The notes beneath the pieces are model-generated. The model was not told where the DNA came from. It did no database searches and worked only from the letters and a program-made list of their open reading frames with translations. DNA of 64,000 bases from Dirofilaria immitis (Eukaryota; Nematoda; Chromadorea; Rhabditida; Onchocercidae): NCBI GenBank assembly GCA_024305405.1, contig JAKNDB010000069.1, forward strand, positions 62,001 to 126,000, in the 5' to 3' direction. Position 1 is the stretch's first letter, and every line of letters starts with the position of its first letter. This document shows positions 39,221-51,945 of this stretch, one piece after another. The position numbers and the translations under genes were made by a program.

Positions 39221-42200
39221 TCAAAATAAATATATATTTACACAACATTTGCTCCTGAAAGACTAATCTCATTTTTCGATTAAAAAAGTAGTTGAGTCAT
39301 TTCGAAAAAATTTTCACCAATTTTAGGAAATCTCATAACTGAATATCTTAAAATCTTGCAAGTTTTTGATGAATGCACGGAAAATATAACCTGAATTGAT
39401 GCAGCCAAAGCCTTTCTTTGATTATCAGAGACACCTTTCCTATAGTTGTGAGCAGCTTCTGTGCACTTTCAGGAACGTCAACAAGAAAAAAGCCTAAAAT
39501 GACTGCCAGCTAAAACATCTCTTGCAGAAACATTTTGTCTTGATTTGTGTTATAGAAAACAACCTAAATTTAGGAAAAAAGAAAAAGTAGTTAGTTATGA
39601 AAATTTTTTGCATATATTTCTATGAATTTTTACAAAATCTTGAATGGTAGTTGCAAATAAATTTCAAGGAATTTTGGAAAATTGTTTATAAGGGTAATTA
39701 TATGCAATCAAAGCATTATGAAAATTTTATTAGGATGAAAAATTTCTCTAAATTTCAATTATTTACCAACAGTTGAATCGGGAACAAAAGTAATGCTTTT
39801 TACTTCCAACTTCCTGAAAATGAAAGGTTTTGATAAGAGGTGGGTGTAATTCAGAACATTATTTTAAATTATTTCATTCTATCTATCTGCAAAATTAGAA
39901 CGGATATGATTGCTTTTGAATTTATTCAGAACTATTCATGAAACAAAGATTCTTTCTATCCTTAAAGAGCATCATAACATTTTCCCTTTTTATTTTTAAA
40001 TATACACCAGAATAGTGATGCAGTCTGCACAGATAAATTGATTAATGATACGGAAGTAAATAGTAAAGTAAAAATATAAGCCTGACACCTTGTTCGTATT
40101 TGATCATTATTATTACTTCAAATGTTCGTGATGTTTTTTCTTAAAGAATAGTGGAAAAACAATGAAAGTTTTGTCTCTCCGTTTTAAATTTCATAAAATC
40201 ATACCGCTTCATGTGGTGTTCCATCGAAAAGGAAGTAGCATTGCAAGAATAAATGAGAGTCAGTAATGTCGCCTGAAACGAAAATATAAAACAATTAATA
40301 AATTGGATACTTTTGTGTACATACTTATTTGTAAGATATAAGAACAGAATATATAAAAATATGTGATACCACAAAAAAATAATTCCCTTAAAATTATAAT
40401 AACAACACATTCGATTCGATATAATTTGTTATAAATGAAAATTTATCAAAATTAGCAATTGAATAGAAGAAAAACGTACGCTTGAAGCAAACAGGACACA
40501 ACGGAGTAACATCGAAATTTTTAGCTGATGTAGTACACCAAAGATTGCATGTATTGCAGATTAATGCAAAAAATATTTTTGTATTTGAGTTATACGAAAA
40601 GTCAATTTGCCAACTAGAACAATGATGAATATGAATAGATATATAAATGATGGTAACAATTAAGAAAGATAATAATAACAGTAATAATAATAGGTAAGAA
40701 AATTAAATCAAATTGAATATTTTTTTGCACCATGAAGTCAGTAACATTACATAGTCATAAGATGTTAGATATTATCCAAATATATGCAACTATATAACTA
40801 AATTTATGCTTGTGATACTATTAAGAATTATGTGCTAAATATAATCATACAGATTTCTTAAAACACTCTAATAATACGAACTGAACTATTCCTTTTAACC
40901 CATCTAATTGATTTGGTTGATGATATAATACAAAAAGGCACACTATAAATGCATTTTAATATATCAAAAGAAAAAAAAGTGAATCAAACCCTGATAATTT
41001 TAAAACTGTTCCAGGCAATAAACTGCATAACAGACTCCATATAACATCCTTTTTAAGTTTTCATCTTTCCTTCCTTCAGAAGCTTCTGCTTGTTTGTGCT
41101 TGTCAACCGATTGCTTATGTTGCTGAAATATTTTACGAATCGGATAAATTAGATATATTCGTCACTACATGTAATTTGCAAAAGATTCTATGATTAGAAG
41201 ATTAAAACAGATGCCAATCAATTAAAACAATGTCGTATTGCTTTTTTTTAATGTTTTAATGTATAAAATATCTCTACATAGCAGAAATCATGCAAATAAA
41301 ATCAGCATATATATAAAGAACTATTATTATGTAAAGACTGAACTTCTTGCAATATTATAGAACATTTAAAACAGGAATTATTACTTGATGCTTAAATTTT
41401 TGGTATCATATATTCTAACTATGCGATAAATCTAAATACTGAAATAAATAAATTAATAAAAAGAAAATATTTCTGAGATCCTCTATTCGAATAAAATTAC
41501 ACAAGTCACTTACATCTGTTAGGTTCGAAGTTAATGCATCGCCGTATGTTCCTTCCATATATGTCAATAAGAATTTTATGAATAAGGTATTCCACTGTCG
41601 GCGTGGTAGCTCTACTAGATTTGCAAACAGATCTTCAAAAAGGTACAATTAATAATTTGATTTCGTTTCCTAGAAAACCCGGTATATTTCCATATCAAAG
41701 TAATACGTAGTAGCATATGTAATTCTTGTTGTACATAATAGCATATGTAATTCTTAATAGTTTCAAAAGCAAGTCACGAATTACCGATACTTGAATCAAA
41801 CATAAATTATATTGGACTATAACATAATTTATACTCTAGTCTATTTCCTGGAGGTTGTTCTATAACTAGATTTTTAGGAAATTAAGTGAAATATAATTAA
41901 AAGACCAGCAAATTCCCTATATTTCGATAATTAGCTGCTTGACATCACTTTGATTGATAAATGAAACTAAATTCAGGACAGAAAAGATATCTTTTTTATT
42001 TCATCGCCTTCCTCTAATATTTTAATCGTTTTTACTTCAATTGTTTTGTCACAAATATCATTCATTTTATAATCTATTTCCTTTATAAATCATATTGCGA
42101 TATTTGAATTTATGATTAATAAAGATTTAATATAATAAAAAAGCTCGATATGAGTGATTAACAAAGAATTGGTATAATAAAGATCTAATTTAACTAGTCA

Positions 42201-45200
42201 ATGCGAATATAAACATACTATTCCATCATTAGGCTTAAAAGAGTAGTAATATAGATTATGATACAAAATTAACTTTCAAAAAATTCACATTTATGCAGAA
42301 ATGAAGAGAAAATTTGAAAAAAAATTAACGTTAACAATAAAAAAATAACTTGCCTTTGTTATAATCAAAGAGACGCAGAAGAAATTGTCGGATAGTAAAT
42401 TGTATTGCCATTCTTGCTAAATTGAATGATCGTTGAAGATGTACATCTGTTTGTTGTTTTTTTCCAAACATAGGAACGAATCCATGCCAATTGTACGGCG
42501 TGTATGTGTCGCATTCGTTCGCCAGCCCAACATTTCCACAATTCTTTCTGTTGATTTGTTAAATCGTTCAATTCGTCAAATGATCGAGTTGAATCAATTT
42601 GCTAAAAATTTTCGCTTTCAAGTGATTAATTATCACAATAACAACAATAAAAAGTTTTCGTTATTTTCCTCAAAATATATATTCGATTTCTATATTTCTA
42701 AAAATTTTAATTCGAGAACATCTATTTCGATTAGAGTATTAAAAAAATTTTTTGGTCCGTGCGCTTATCCGTTAACTTATTCATCCCTCCCTACTCACTT
42801 ATCCATTTTTAATTCATTCATTTGTCTACAATAACTAATAATAAAAAGTTATCCAATAGAAAGTTACTCAAAAAAGGTCATTAATAAGATAACATCTTTA
42901 ATTTAACTTGAAGACAAAACCATTTGATAAATTCGAAAATTAATTTAAAAAATGAATCGGAAACAAATCTGATATAAAGAAAGAGTAACTTGTACGTCCA
43001 TATACATATGTTGTTGTTCAACATTTTCGACATCCCTTTCATGTTCAGTCTCAGCTTGGACAACTGAGTAAAGCGAAACTTTGTTAGGATTGAATCCATC
43101 AATATTACTAAAAATTGAAATTTAAAAATTTTTGCTTTCCTGCTAAATAAAAAATTTTTTAGATATTTTTTGAATGTTTACTACATTATTTGCTAATGCA
43201 AGAATAAAACATAACATTTCACAGAAAAAAAAACTCTTAAATATCGTTTAGAAAAAGAAAAAAATTGATCAGTGCTAAATAAAATGTACTGTTCTTAAAT
43301 TTATTAACTATAATAAATCACACACTACGCACACAAAATAAACATTTTAAGTTCAAAAATAAACAACTAACTAACCGTAAAGGTCACTTTTCAATTCACT
43401 ATTATCATCAAGAATGATAATTGATCTCTTGTAACATCGACCACCACCATGCATGGTCAAAGTAACACCACTCTTTGAATGATATAAATGCATATTGATA
43501 AGTAGTAAAATATCGCCACACTATAAAATATTTTAGTTTCAATTATTTCATAGGCAAAAACAAAAAATGAAAACTATTTATCAGAATTCTAATTTTTGAC
43601 AGAAAATGAAAATTGTCAGCAAAGAAATATTTCTTGCGCACGAACAAAATTCTCTTAAAATTAAGCAAAAACATTCTAATTTCCACAATCAGTAACAAAT
43701 TAAAAGATTCATAAGCCAAATTAATCACTACAATAAAAAAATATGTCAGTCGATAACTTTAGATAAAAACATTCTATTTATTTTACTTATTTATATAAAT
43801 ATTTCAACTTCATACCTTCACATTATTTCGAGCAAAATTAGCATGCTCTTCGTATAACACTATATCACACCAATAGTTTGCTGCTGCCATTTCCATTTTT
43901 TCATTTCGACATATTACTTCATGAATGAAGTCAGCATTAAGCGTAAATATTTTCCTTCAATTATTTCGATAATAACAAAGTAATTAACAATAATAGTGAT
44001 ATGGACAATAGATAAAACAAACAAATGCATACGCATAAATAAATAAGTACATAAATATGCTTTTTAATAAAAGATTTTTATTTATTATTATAAATGTTGC
44101 AATCCTCAAAAATATTTTCAGACATAAAAAAATCAATTTGAATGAACCAATTCTGATTTCAATTTTAATGATGGAATTCTAATTGAATAATTTAAAGCAC
44201 AATATTACTAATAAATCTCAAGTAAAGGCAATCTTTTATAACAAAAACCTAATACTAGTTATGCTCACCGTGCAACTGCTATATTACTAGTGCATATTAT
44301 GCACCTAATACCTTGAAAATTTTTATATTTGAATAAAATTCGTTAAAAACAGAAATACCTTGGTGGTGAAGTGGTATCCCAACAACGCAATACCACGTTG
44401 TTTCGATCACCAATGAATAGAGCTATTACCTAAAAATATAAACATCTCTTTGCTGAAAGCCAAAATACTTGTATCATTAAAAACAATTATGCTTCGACGA
44501 ATTCACAATTTCATAAGAGAAAAGATGAGAAAAAATGTTTTACCACCATCTTAATTTCTCGTTTTATTTGGATAATTGAAAAAATCAAATAAAAAATGTA
44601 AATGTCGTCTTCAAAAATTAAATTATCAACAACAAATTACTTGTATGCAAATATCACTGTAACCACCAAGGACAAGTTCATTTAGGGGATGAATATTCGC
44701 ATTTTTGATTATTTCATTTATTTCCTCCTCGTTGGCATATGTTACTATTTGATTTACTGGTAATCTCGATGTTGTAGCAATAAGCTGACCATCGGGAATT
44801 CTCGGATCCTGGGAAGTTGTAGGCTGACTTTCCAATATCATTGATTGATCCTCATGAATAACTTGCGTAATGCAATGATCTGAAATAAAAACAACCCCAT
44901 TCTCTACTGTTTTATATTACTATCTTTAATCACAAAAGATTTGATTGAATGATTTTGAATTTAATTCAAACATTATTTAAATTTACACCTTCCTTTAATA
45001 TCAACAGATGACAACGGCCTTACATATTTTATAATTATTAAACTAACCCTTTTCTTGTAATCTAATTCTATGGTATACTTTGCCGATGACTGATATAAAG
45101 GAGTAAGACTACCATCAATCTGACCACTAAAGAGAAGAATAGCAAAACCAGCTGCTTTAAGTTTTCCATAGATAAGCAACTTTCCATTTGCCATTTCTTT

Positions 45201-46513
45201 AATCTGAAAAAATAAAAACGTCAGAAGTAATAAGCAGCAAAAATCGAATTAATTCTCTGATAAGAATCAATCAATTTATGTCAAAAAAATCAGCAATACC
45301 ATCTATCCATTCATTATGAAATAATTATCTAATATTGATATAAGGCAAAAGATGTTTTCACTATTTTTGAAGGTAGATGCACTAAAATTTTACAACGTTT
45401 TATTTAAACTAGTTTAAATCCATAATTTTTATTTCAGTTAATTTTCTTGAATTAAATAGTTTATTGTATATCATTTCAAAATTATCATTAAAAAATAGAT
45501 AATCAAAAAATTAATATTAGAGATGGAAATAGGGCAAAAATAATATTAAAACAAAAAATATCTAAACATTAATTTGAAAAAATAGATAAATTATTGAATA
45601 AGAATACTTTTGCGCGATGCATTCGAATAATTTGACCAGCTTGTATTTGGTCCGAAAAATTTTCTAATGGATCACTATAAATGACACATGTTGTATCGAT
45701 ATTTGTGCTATCATCACGTAATTCCAATTGCGTAATAACAGAAACTGAATGAACAGAAAAAATTTGTAAATAATTTCCAACAATGAAATTATTTAGTTAT
45801 AAAAAGTACTATGTCTCTTTCTCCACATATTTCAAAATAAATAGTGGAAATGTAAGCAATCTTACCATCCTCTAACACATCTGTTTGTTGTGAACGAGTT
45901 TTTGAATCAGTTACAAACGCATATATATTAATCTGTAACAAACAATATATTCATTTAAGCATACATACACATACACTATACACGCATACAAGGAACAAAA
46001 TTTTAATTAATAAATGTTCTATTCACTACTTTTTATGGATATATATAAAAAATTTGAGACCATAAAATTTGAAACTTCATACAATTACTAATTCAACAAA
46101 TATAAACAAACAAATAAACAAACATTTCCTACTTATTTTACATACAACACAAATCTTATTTTGGATAATTTTATAAAAATCTAAAGATCCACAATTTTAT
46201 TGCTTGCTTGATAATAAATTGGTACAGGATAAACAAACAAACATAAATAAACAAGTAAATATTTTTCGCTCATACAGATTGTTTTGAAAATTTTTGCAAA
46301 AATTTAAAAATCTATGTATCTCTGGTTTACATGACAATGATGTGATCGGGAAATTAGCAATTATTCTGCACATTACTATCTTATTATCTATTTACTTATT
46401 TTTCTAATATCATTGAATAATCATATTGTTCACAAATTTACCTTTAAATTTTCATCGGCTGTGTGTGGTAATTCATCCAATTCTGCAAGCGTTATATATT
46501 GATATTCTTTCAT
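39221..46513 (-). CDS. POT1: Protection of telomeres protein POT1, three OB folds
   Basis: Binds the telomeric single-stranded G-strand overhang. Sixteen exons: 46442-46513 (ATG at 46513), 45866-45932, 45608-45744, 45048-45203, 44641-44879, 44359-44429, 43816-43954, 43372-43520, 42990-43107, 42354-42601, 41514-41632, 41007-41122, 40480-40613, 40205-40272, 39391-39509 and 39221-39254; about 661 residues (human 634). OB1: INIYAFVTDSK, GQIIRMHRAKIKE and AGFAILLFSGQIDG. OB2: SDICIQVIALFIGD, VVLRCWDTT, CGDILLLINMHLYHS and LTMHGGGRCYKRSIIIL. NKVSLYSVVQ matches the human linker. OB3: ALICNTC..CPVC zinc ribbon, LQCYFLFDGTPHE and FFLVDVPESAQKLL. Exons 41007-42601 add a helix-rich segment of unknown affinity. 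The A7 run in exon 42354-42601 shifts frame by one, and entry into exon 44641-44879 is one base out of phase unless an acceptor at about 44846 is used. Last exon is weak. TTTCAG lies 11 bp before the ATG. Confidence 0.88.
41708..41757. repeat. Two-copy AGCATATGTAATTCTT repeat in a POT1 intron
   Basis: The sequence TAGCATATGTAATTCTT appears twice, about 29 bp apart, in the intron 5' of exon 41514-41632. Confidence 0.7.
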
Positions 46514-47381
46514 ATTTGAGAGTCTGAAATAAATGAACTTTCTCATCCTTGCCAACTTTCTTCTCAAAACAAGAAATCTGTAAAGTCTCGAAAAACTCTT
46601 TACAAGCTATCAGCAAGACATTATTAAATCCAATGAATCAAATCCCATTTTCAAACTTTTCTAGTTTTCAACTTTACCCAATTATCCACCCAAAAGTTAG
46701 TTGCTTGGTAAGTTTATTTATGTAACCTGATAAATTTATCTAAGTTATTTAAAAATATCAATTGCTACATGAAGAAAAATAATTAGATATTGTATTATAC
46801 AAACTTTTGGCTGTAGTACCCAAATTAAAGAGCTCGTGTAGCAATATTAAACCATGGTGATTTATAATAATCAACCCTAGCTGCCCTCCTTTACAATTCC
46901 ATAAGCAGTAAATACCACAGGAAATAAAATCAATTACCAGAGATACTGATTATCAAAGATATATGATGTCAAAATGCATTTTTAAAGATCTTATCAGTTT
47001 AATTCGTTTATTCAAAAATGTTAGTTAGATTCATTGATAATCTAATTGTTACATGTAAATGGAATAAAATATATTTCAGTTAGCAGTGAAATATGGAGAA
47101 TATTTCCAAATTCATGAATTTCATTGAAAACACATTGCAAAATATGAATAATTTACTCGTTCTCATAATATTTCTTACAGAATTCACAATAATATTTGAC
47201 CGTTTAAATAAGAAAAATTTAGCGGATATGAACATTCCTCTAACTTTAAATTTCCTTTCCCTCTTCAATTCTGAAGAATCAAAGTGCATATAACAGGAAG
47301 AATAGATTTTCAATATCATCACATCATCATGAATAATATTTATAAATAACCGTTTGAAATAAATCAACGTAGATATTTTTG
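46514..47381. other. Spacer between POT1 start and TMEM39 stop
   Basis: 868 bp between two minus-strand genes. Open frames at 47080-47367 and 47093-47293 overlap on opposite strands and have no family features. The gap is long for a nematode operon but does not exclude one. Confidence 0.5.
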
Positions 47382-50300
47382 TTATTCATATTGTTGCAGC
47401 TGCCTAATCAATTGCAGATCTTCCGGAGAGGGTTTATAAATTCGCCCAATAATTATACGATCTTTAAATGTCTAAAAATTTTCTAATTATATAAGAGATA
47501 TTAGAAATAAACATAAGCAATTGATAGCTAACGGAATGAGATCGAGTAATGAAACATCTGTCGTTGAGAATTTTAAACGGAGAGAACTCGAAATTTAATT
47601 TCTTCCGAATATAACGAGACAATTTTCTTCTATTTTGGGCGGAATTAAGGGTGAATTAAACAGCGTTATTTGATAAAAAAATATCAGGTTATCTACTTCT
47701 TAGAGATCCGATATCATCAAGTTCAGCTATTGCAGAAAATAAGTGAACAATTATCGCAAAATAACTCAATAAGATGATATTAGCGAAATGGCACTACTTA
47801 ATTATACGATAACTACAATAAAAATAATTCTCAAAAAGTATAAGAAATTAATTTTCATAGTAACCTTTGCAAGTAAAAGGTAATTAGCAAATATAAGTAG
47901 TACGAGCGTAACGATATGCTGCCAATCTGTCGTTAATATCAATAACCAAAACTGGATAGCAATTAGAATTACTTGAAAAATTGCCATTGCACTGATCAGA
48001 GTAATCGGATCACTACCAATTCGCTGAATATAAAAACAAATATTTTATCTAAATATTGATATTTTATTATTTTAATCCAAATATTTTAAAACCATTTCTA
48101 AGAATTAGTAATTGCATGTTAGATTATGGTCTGACGACATATCGCACTGTTAGATATACTGAAGCGTTCCGTTTTCCTATAACTATTTATTGATTATTTA
48201 AAGTTCCTGACTATCGCTGATTATACATACGCTCAAGAATTAAAAAAATTTTTATGATACAGGTTTTCCGCATATAACTATAATATTATGCCTTAAGAAT
48301 ATACCATATAATATCTTAAAAACAGAACAAAATTAGAAAAAGTCATTTTAATATTACTTTCTAATCAACTTTTCGTTTTTTTCTGAACAAAAAAATATAC
48401 TTACAAAAAATGTGAATAAACAATAAAATGTGCTCACATAAAAACGTGAATGATCCGAATCTCCAGGTTCAGCTGCAACACCTAACGTATCAGAGATAGC
48501 AACGGCTCTGTAAAGTTGTCCTTGATGACGAACAATAGAACCATCTGCATAGAGACCATCATGTTCAGACCACCTATAAACAACAATTCTAAAAATTCAA
48601 TTGATCCAGCTAAAAAGTATGGTAGGATTGAGTAAAAGAAAAAGTTTCCTTAAATCTTTTTGTGACAAAATTCTTCCTTTATAATAAAAAAATTCCTGAT
48701 CAAAAAAAGAATAAACAGTTTTATTTATAACTCTCGAAGAATTATTGAAAAAATGGAAATTTGAAAATTAACGAAAGAATCAAAGGAATTAATTTAAATG
48801 TGCTATTCAATTTATTCAATAGAACGAATAAAACTGATAATCAATTTTACCTAAACTACTGAATTTAATCTATTTGCTAATTATGCTATCAACTAATTTC
48901 CAAATCTATTAGATAGAATCACAAAAAAGCAAACTGCATACTTACTCTGTACATGCAGCACTTATTATGATAGAATTCGTTGACTGCATCGAACCACCAC
49001 CAACAGCACCACTACTATTAATACTACCACTACTAGTACTACTACAAGTACTAGTATTCATACTACTACTACCGTAATAACTGCTACTAATACTATTACT
49101 AGTACCGCTACTACTGCTTAATGTAGTAGTTGTTAATCGATCCAATCGTTCCCATTTTCCAAGATGTGTCGCACAACGGTGTATCAAATCGCAATACTGC
49201 AACGGTAGTAAATATGTCGCATAAAGTGAAAACGATGTTAAAAATACGACACAAAATAGTTCCATAATCCATAAAATATCAATATACATTTGTTGTGGTA
49301 AGCCAGACGGTGATCGCTGCTGAAATCGTCTCGAATTCAATACTTTCTAAATTGTAATTTTTAGTTGTAAATTACTAAGGAAAGCAAGAAAAATTGCAAA
49401 ACCATAAATTTTCAATTATAATCATGAAATTTCTCTTAAATAGTTATTTCCAAATATATTAGTATGTTAAATAGTTCGTTTTTTCAATATAAGCAAGAAC
49501 AACTTCTATACTCACGACTGTCATTTATATATTTTCAAAAATATTTATTCGATACTAACACATAAATTGATATATATTTATAATTTAAAAAAAAAAAAAA
49601 AAACCTAAACTTACAGGTGTAAATACACATGGCACAAAAATTGAAAGATATGCCGTTGTTAAACCAGAAAAAAGCAATGCTTAATTCGCAAACCAAAGTC
49701 TCTCACTAAAACCGAAACTTCTTCACGTATTTGTACTGAAAATCTTATAATTGCTTTAGCTACTTAAAAAGAAAAATTGAAAAGAAAATTTCAACTTTAA
49801 TAAATTATATAAAAGCAGAAAAAGCATGAATTTACATACACGGATTAGTGCTACAAATATGCACAACACTATCAACATCAATAAGTATAGGAGGACGCAT
49901 AATATCACGATATATAGCAGTTACTTTTGATATTTCTGACGATGATCTTCCATTAAGAATAAACCATAACTTTGTAGAATAACAGCGTATTTTATATAAT
50001 ACATTATCATGGAACAAATATAAGAAGAAAAGAATCCTGAAAATTAATTCCCTTTTGAAAAAATAGATCGCAAATTATAATTAGAATTAAAATGAGATTA
50101 AATGATATGAAAGAATAGCAGTAAAACATGAGAATTCAAAATTATAATTGCTATTATTATGAATACTATTCTTTCGAATAAATACTACTCATAAACCCTT
50201 CTTTCCATGAATTTTAAAATACAACTTATAACTTAAATAAAGACAGAATCACCTCAGTATCGCATGCATGCAAAATTCTTAAGAAATATCTTTCAGAAAT

Positions 50301-51945
50301 TAAAATCACTCAATTATTTCAAAATTTTTGTTCATATTTACTATTTACTTATTTCTTCTAATTTTAATTACTTTTATCTTCCATTGCTAATTCTTAATTT
50401 ACTTTATAGAAACTTACGGATGACCAAAATAGAGTAACGATTTAAAAGGAAAATCGAAATAAACACGCGAAAAACTGAATAGAAATGAAGTTGCAACCAT
50501 TGTAAACATCGGTGTTTTAACAGCCGCCCATTCAATAATATCCCAAAATAAACACTGAGCTTTTGATGCATCTTGCCTAGCATTTGCTGCCAATTCGGTC
50601 ATCTATAAATATTATCGTCTTAACCACATTCAATTTTAAATTCAAATACTTTTCTTTCAAAAACAAAATTAATAAAAACAACAACAATAACTAATTTATT
50701 ATGCTTTATCTACCGTTTTCCAAAAACATTTTGTCACTCGTATTCCAAGTAAAAGACCAACACATGACAGCAAATATGGATTAATCAAATGGAACTTCTG
50801 AAATAAATAAAAATAAGAAATAAGAGAGAAACAACTTAATTCAGTAACATTTCTAAATTGTATTCTTCTGTTTCAAAATAATATATGTAAAATGCAAAAG
50901 TAACATTATATTAAAAATATGACAAGTCCAATGGTAACATATTTAAATCCATGCTGAAATTGAATCTACTTTAAAAAATTACCACTGAATAATGCCAATA
51001 CGATTTTGGCAACCACCACATTGTCTTATATAAATTGAGATACTGCAAGAATAACGCTAAAACAGAATAAAGGAATAGTGTGCATTCGAAGAATAATTCA
51101 CCTTGTCCTTGAGGCATTTCTGGCCAAATGGGATGAATTTGCATACCATACTCTTCATTTCTATAAAATAAATTTTCAATACTTTCTTAATTTACAATGT
51201 GAAATAGCCAAGCTAATATAATTTATGGGATGCCAAGAACGAGCTTAACGGTAAGCATATTCCAATAAAAGAAAGAATTCAATTCAAATTCAGTCCCTTA
51301 TTTCCGGTCAAAATTAAATTTATAAACTGTTAATTAATTTCAAATCATAATTTTCGGCATCTCAAGAAAATTTATGCTTTATTTATAAAAAATTTATGAA
51401 AAATGTCACATTATTTTACTGCTGCTATTCTAGTGCTTACATTTACACTATTTTTCATACGTATTTTTTTTACGTACTAACACTTATTTTATGCAACATA
51501 TCTATCTAATATTCTTTGCGTACGTATTTTTTCAATTATCACATAATTACACGTTTTCTTAACGCGCATGCCAGATTCTGAGATTTTAGCTGATACTCCG
51601 TATCACTTTCTACTTGATTTCCGTTTTCAAAGCAGCACAAATCTAGCAAATTCAATTCATGATATGCATTAGTTTGTACGAATCTGGTTTGTTGTGCATT
51701 TGTGGAACTTTGTAATATTATCTCAAGATTATATAATTCTATCTAGTATAAACCTTCAAATGTTGTTTAATCTTTTTCATAGAAGTCATCATCTAATTTG
51801 TGCATCTAGCTTTCAAAAGAAATATGAATAATTTATACCTTTTTCTATCATCGATTCGTGTAAGATTACCGGTCGTAGATGGTGCAACAGAAGCACACGG
51901 CCGATTAGCATGATGCCGATTACGTAACGTTGAACGGCCAACCAT
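47382..51945 (-). CDS. TMEM39: TMEM39 family ER membrane protein, one frame break
   Basis: Multi-pass ER protein linked in animals to COPII-dependent (collagen) secretion and autophagy control. Ten exons: 51839-51945 (ATG at 51945), 50983-51160, 50714-50797, 50418-50602, 49840-50036, 49615-49735, 48946-49319, 48405-48573, 47865-48023 and 47382-47471; about 554 residues (human TMEM39A about 490). Landmarks: ELFFECTLFLYSVLALFLQY (TM1), LYKTMWWLP, CLFWDIIEWAAVKTPMF, IREEVSVLVRDFGLR, the diagnostic LLPLQYCDLIHRCATHLGKW, WSEHDGLYADGSIVRH, LYRAVA, HSRFYV and C-terminal DRIIIGRIYK. About six to eight membrane segments. Exon 49615-49735 needs one more A in the A6 run at 49668-49673 to keep frame; it then reads on into LTTAYLSIFVPCVF. 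A Ser/Thr-rich tract replaces the short loop after LGKWERLD. A GGATTAG acceptor-like site lies 5 bp before the ATG. Confidence 0.93.
49004..49130 (-). repeat. Serine-coding trinucleotide-rich tract inside TMEM39
   Basis: Imperfect ACT/AGT triplet run in frame within exon 48946-49319. It encodes about 45 residues dominated by Ser, with Thr, Gly and Asn, in the cytosolic loop before the WSEHDG motif. Human TMEM39 has a much shorter loop here. Likely expanded by replication slippage. Confidence 0.8.
49587..49603 (+). repeat. Poly(A) run next to a TMEM39 splice donor
   Basis: Seventeen consecutive A residues (T on the coding strand), starting about a dozen bases downstream of the exon 49615-49735 donor. 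Its length may be mis-assembled, given the frame breaks elsewhere. Confidence 0.85.

Noticed and set aside
42433..42834. 133-codon plus-strand open frame
   Set aside because: It lies antisense to POT1 exon 42354-42601 and its intron; no family motif, and the minus strand chains in phase.
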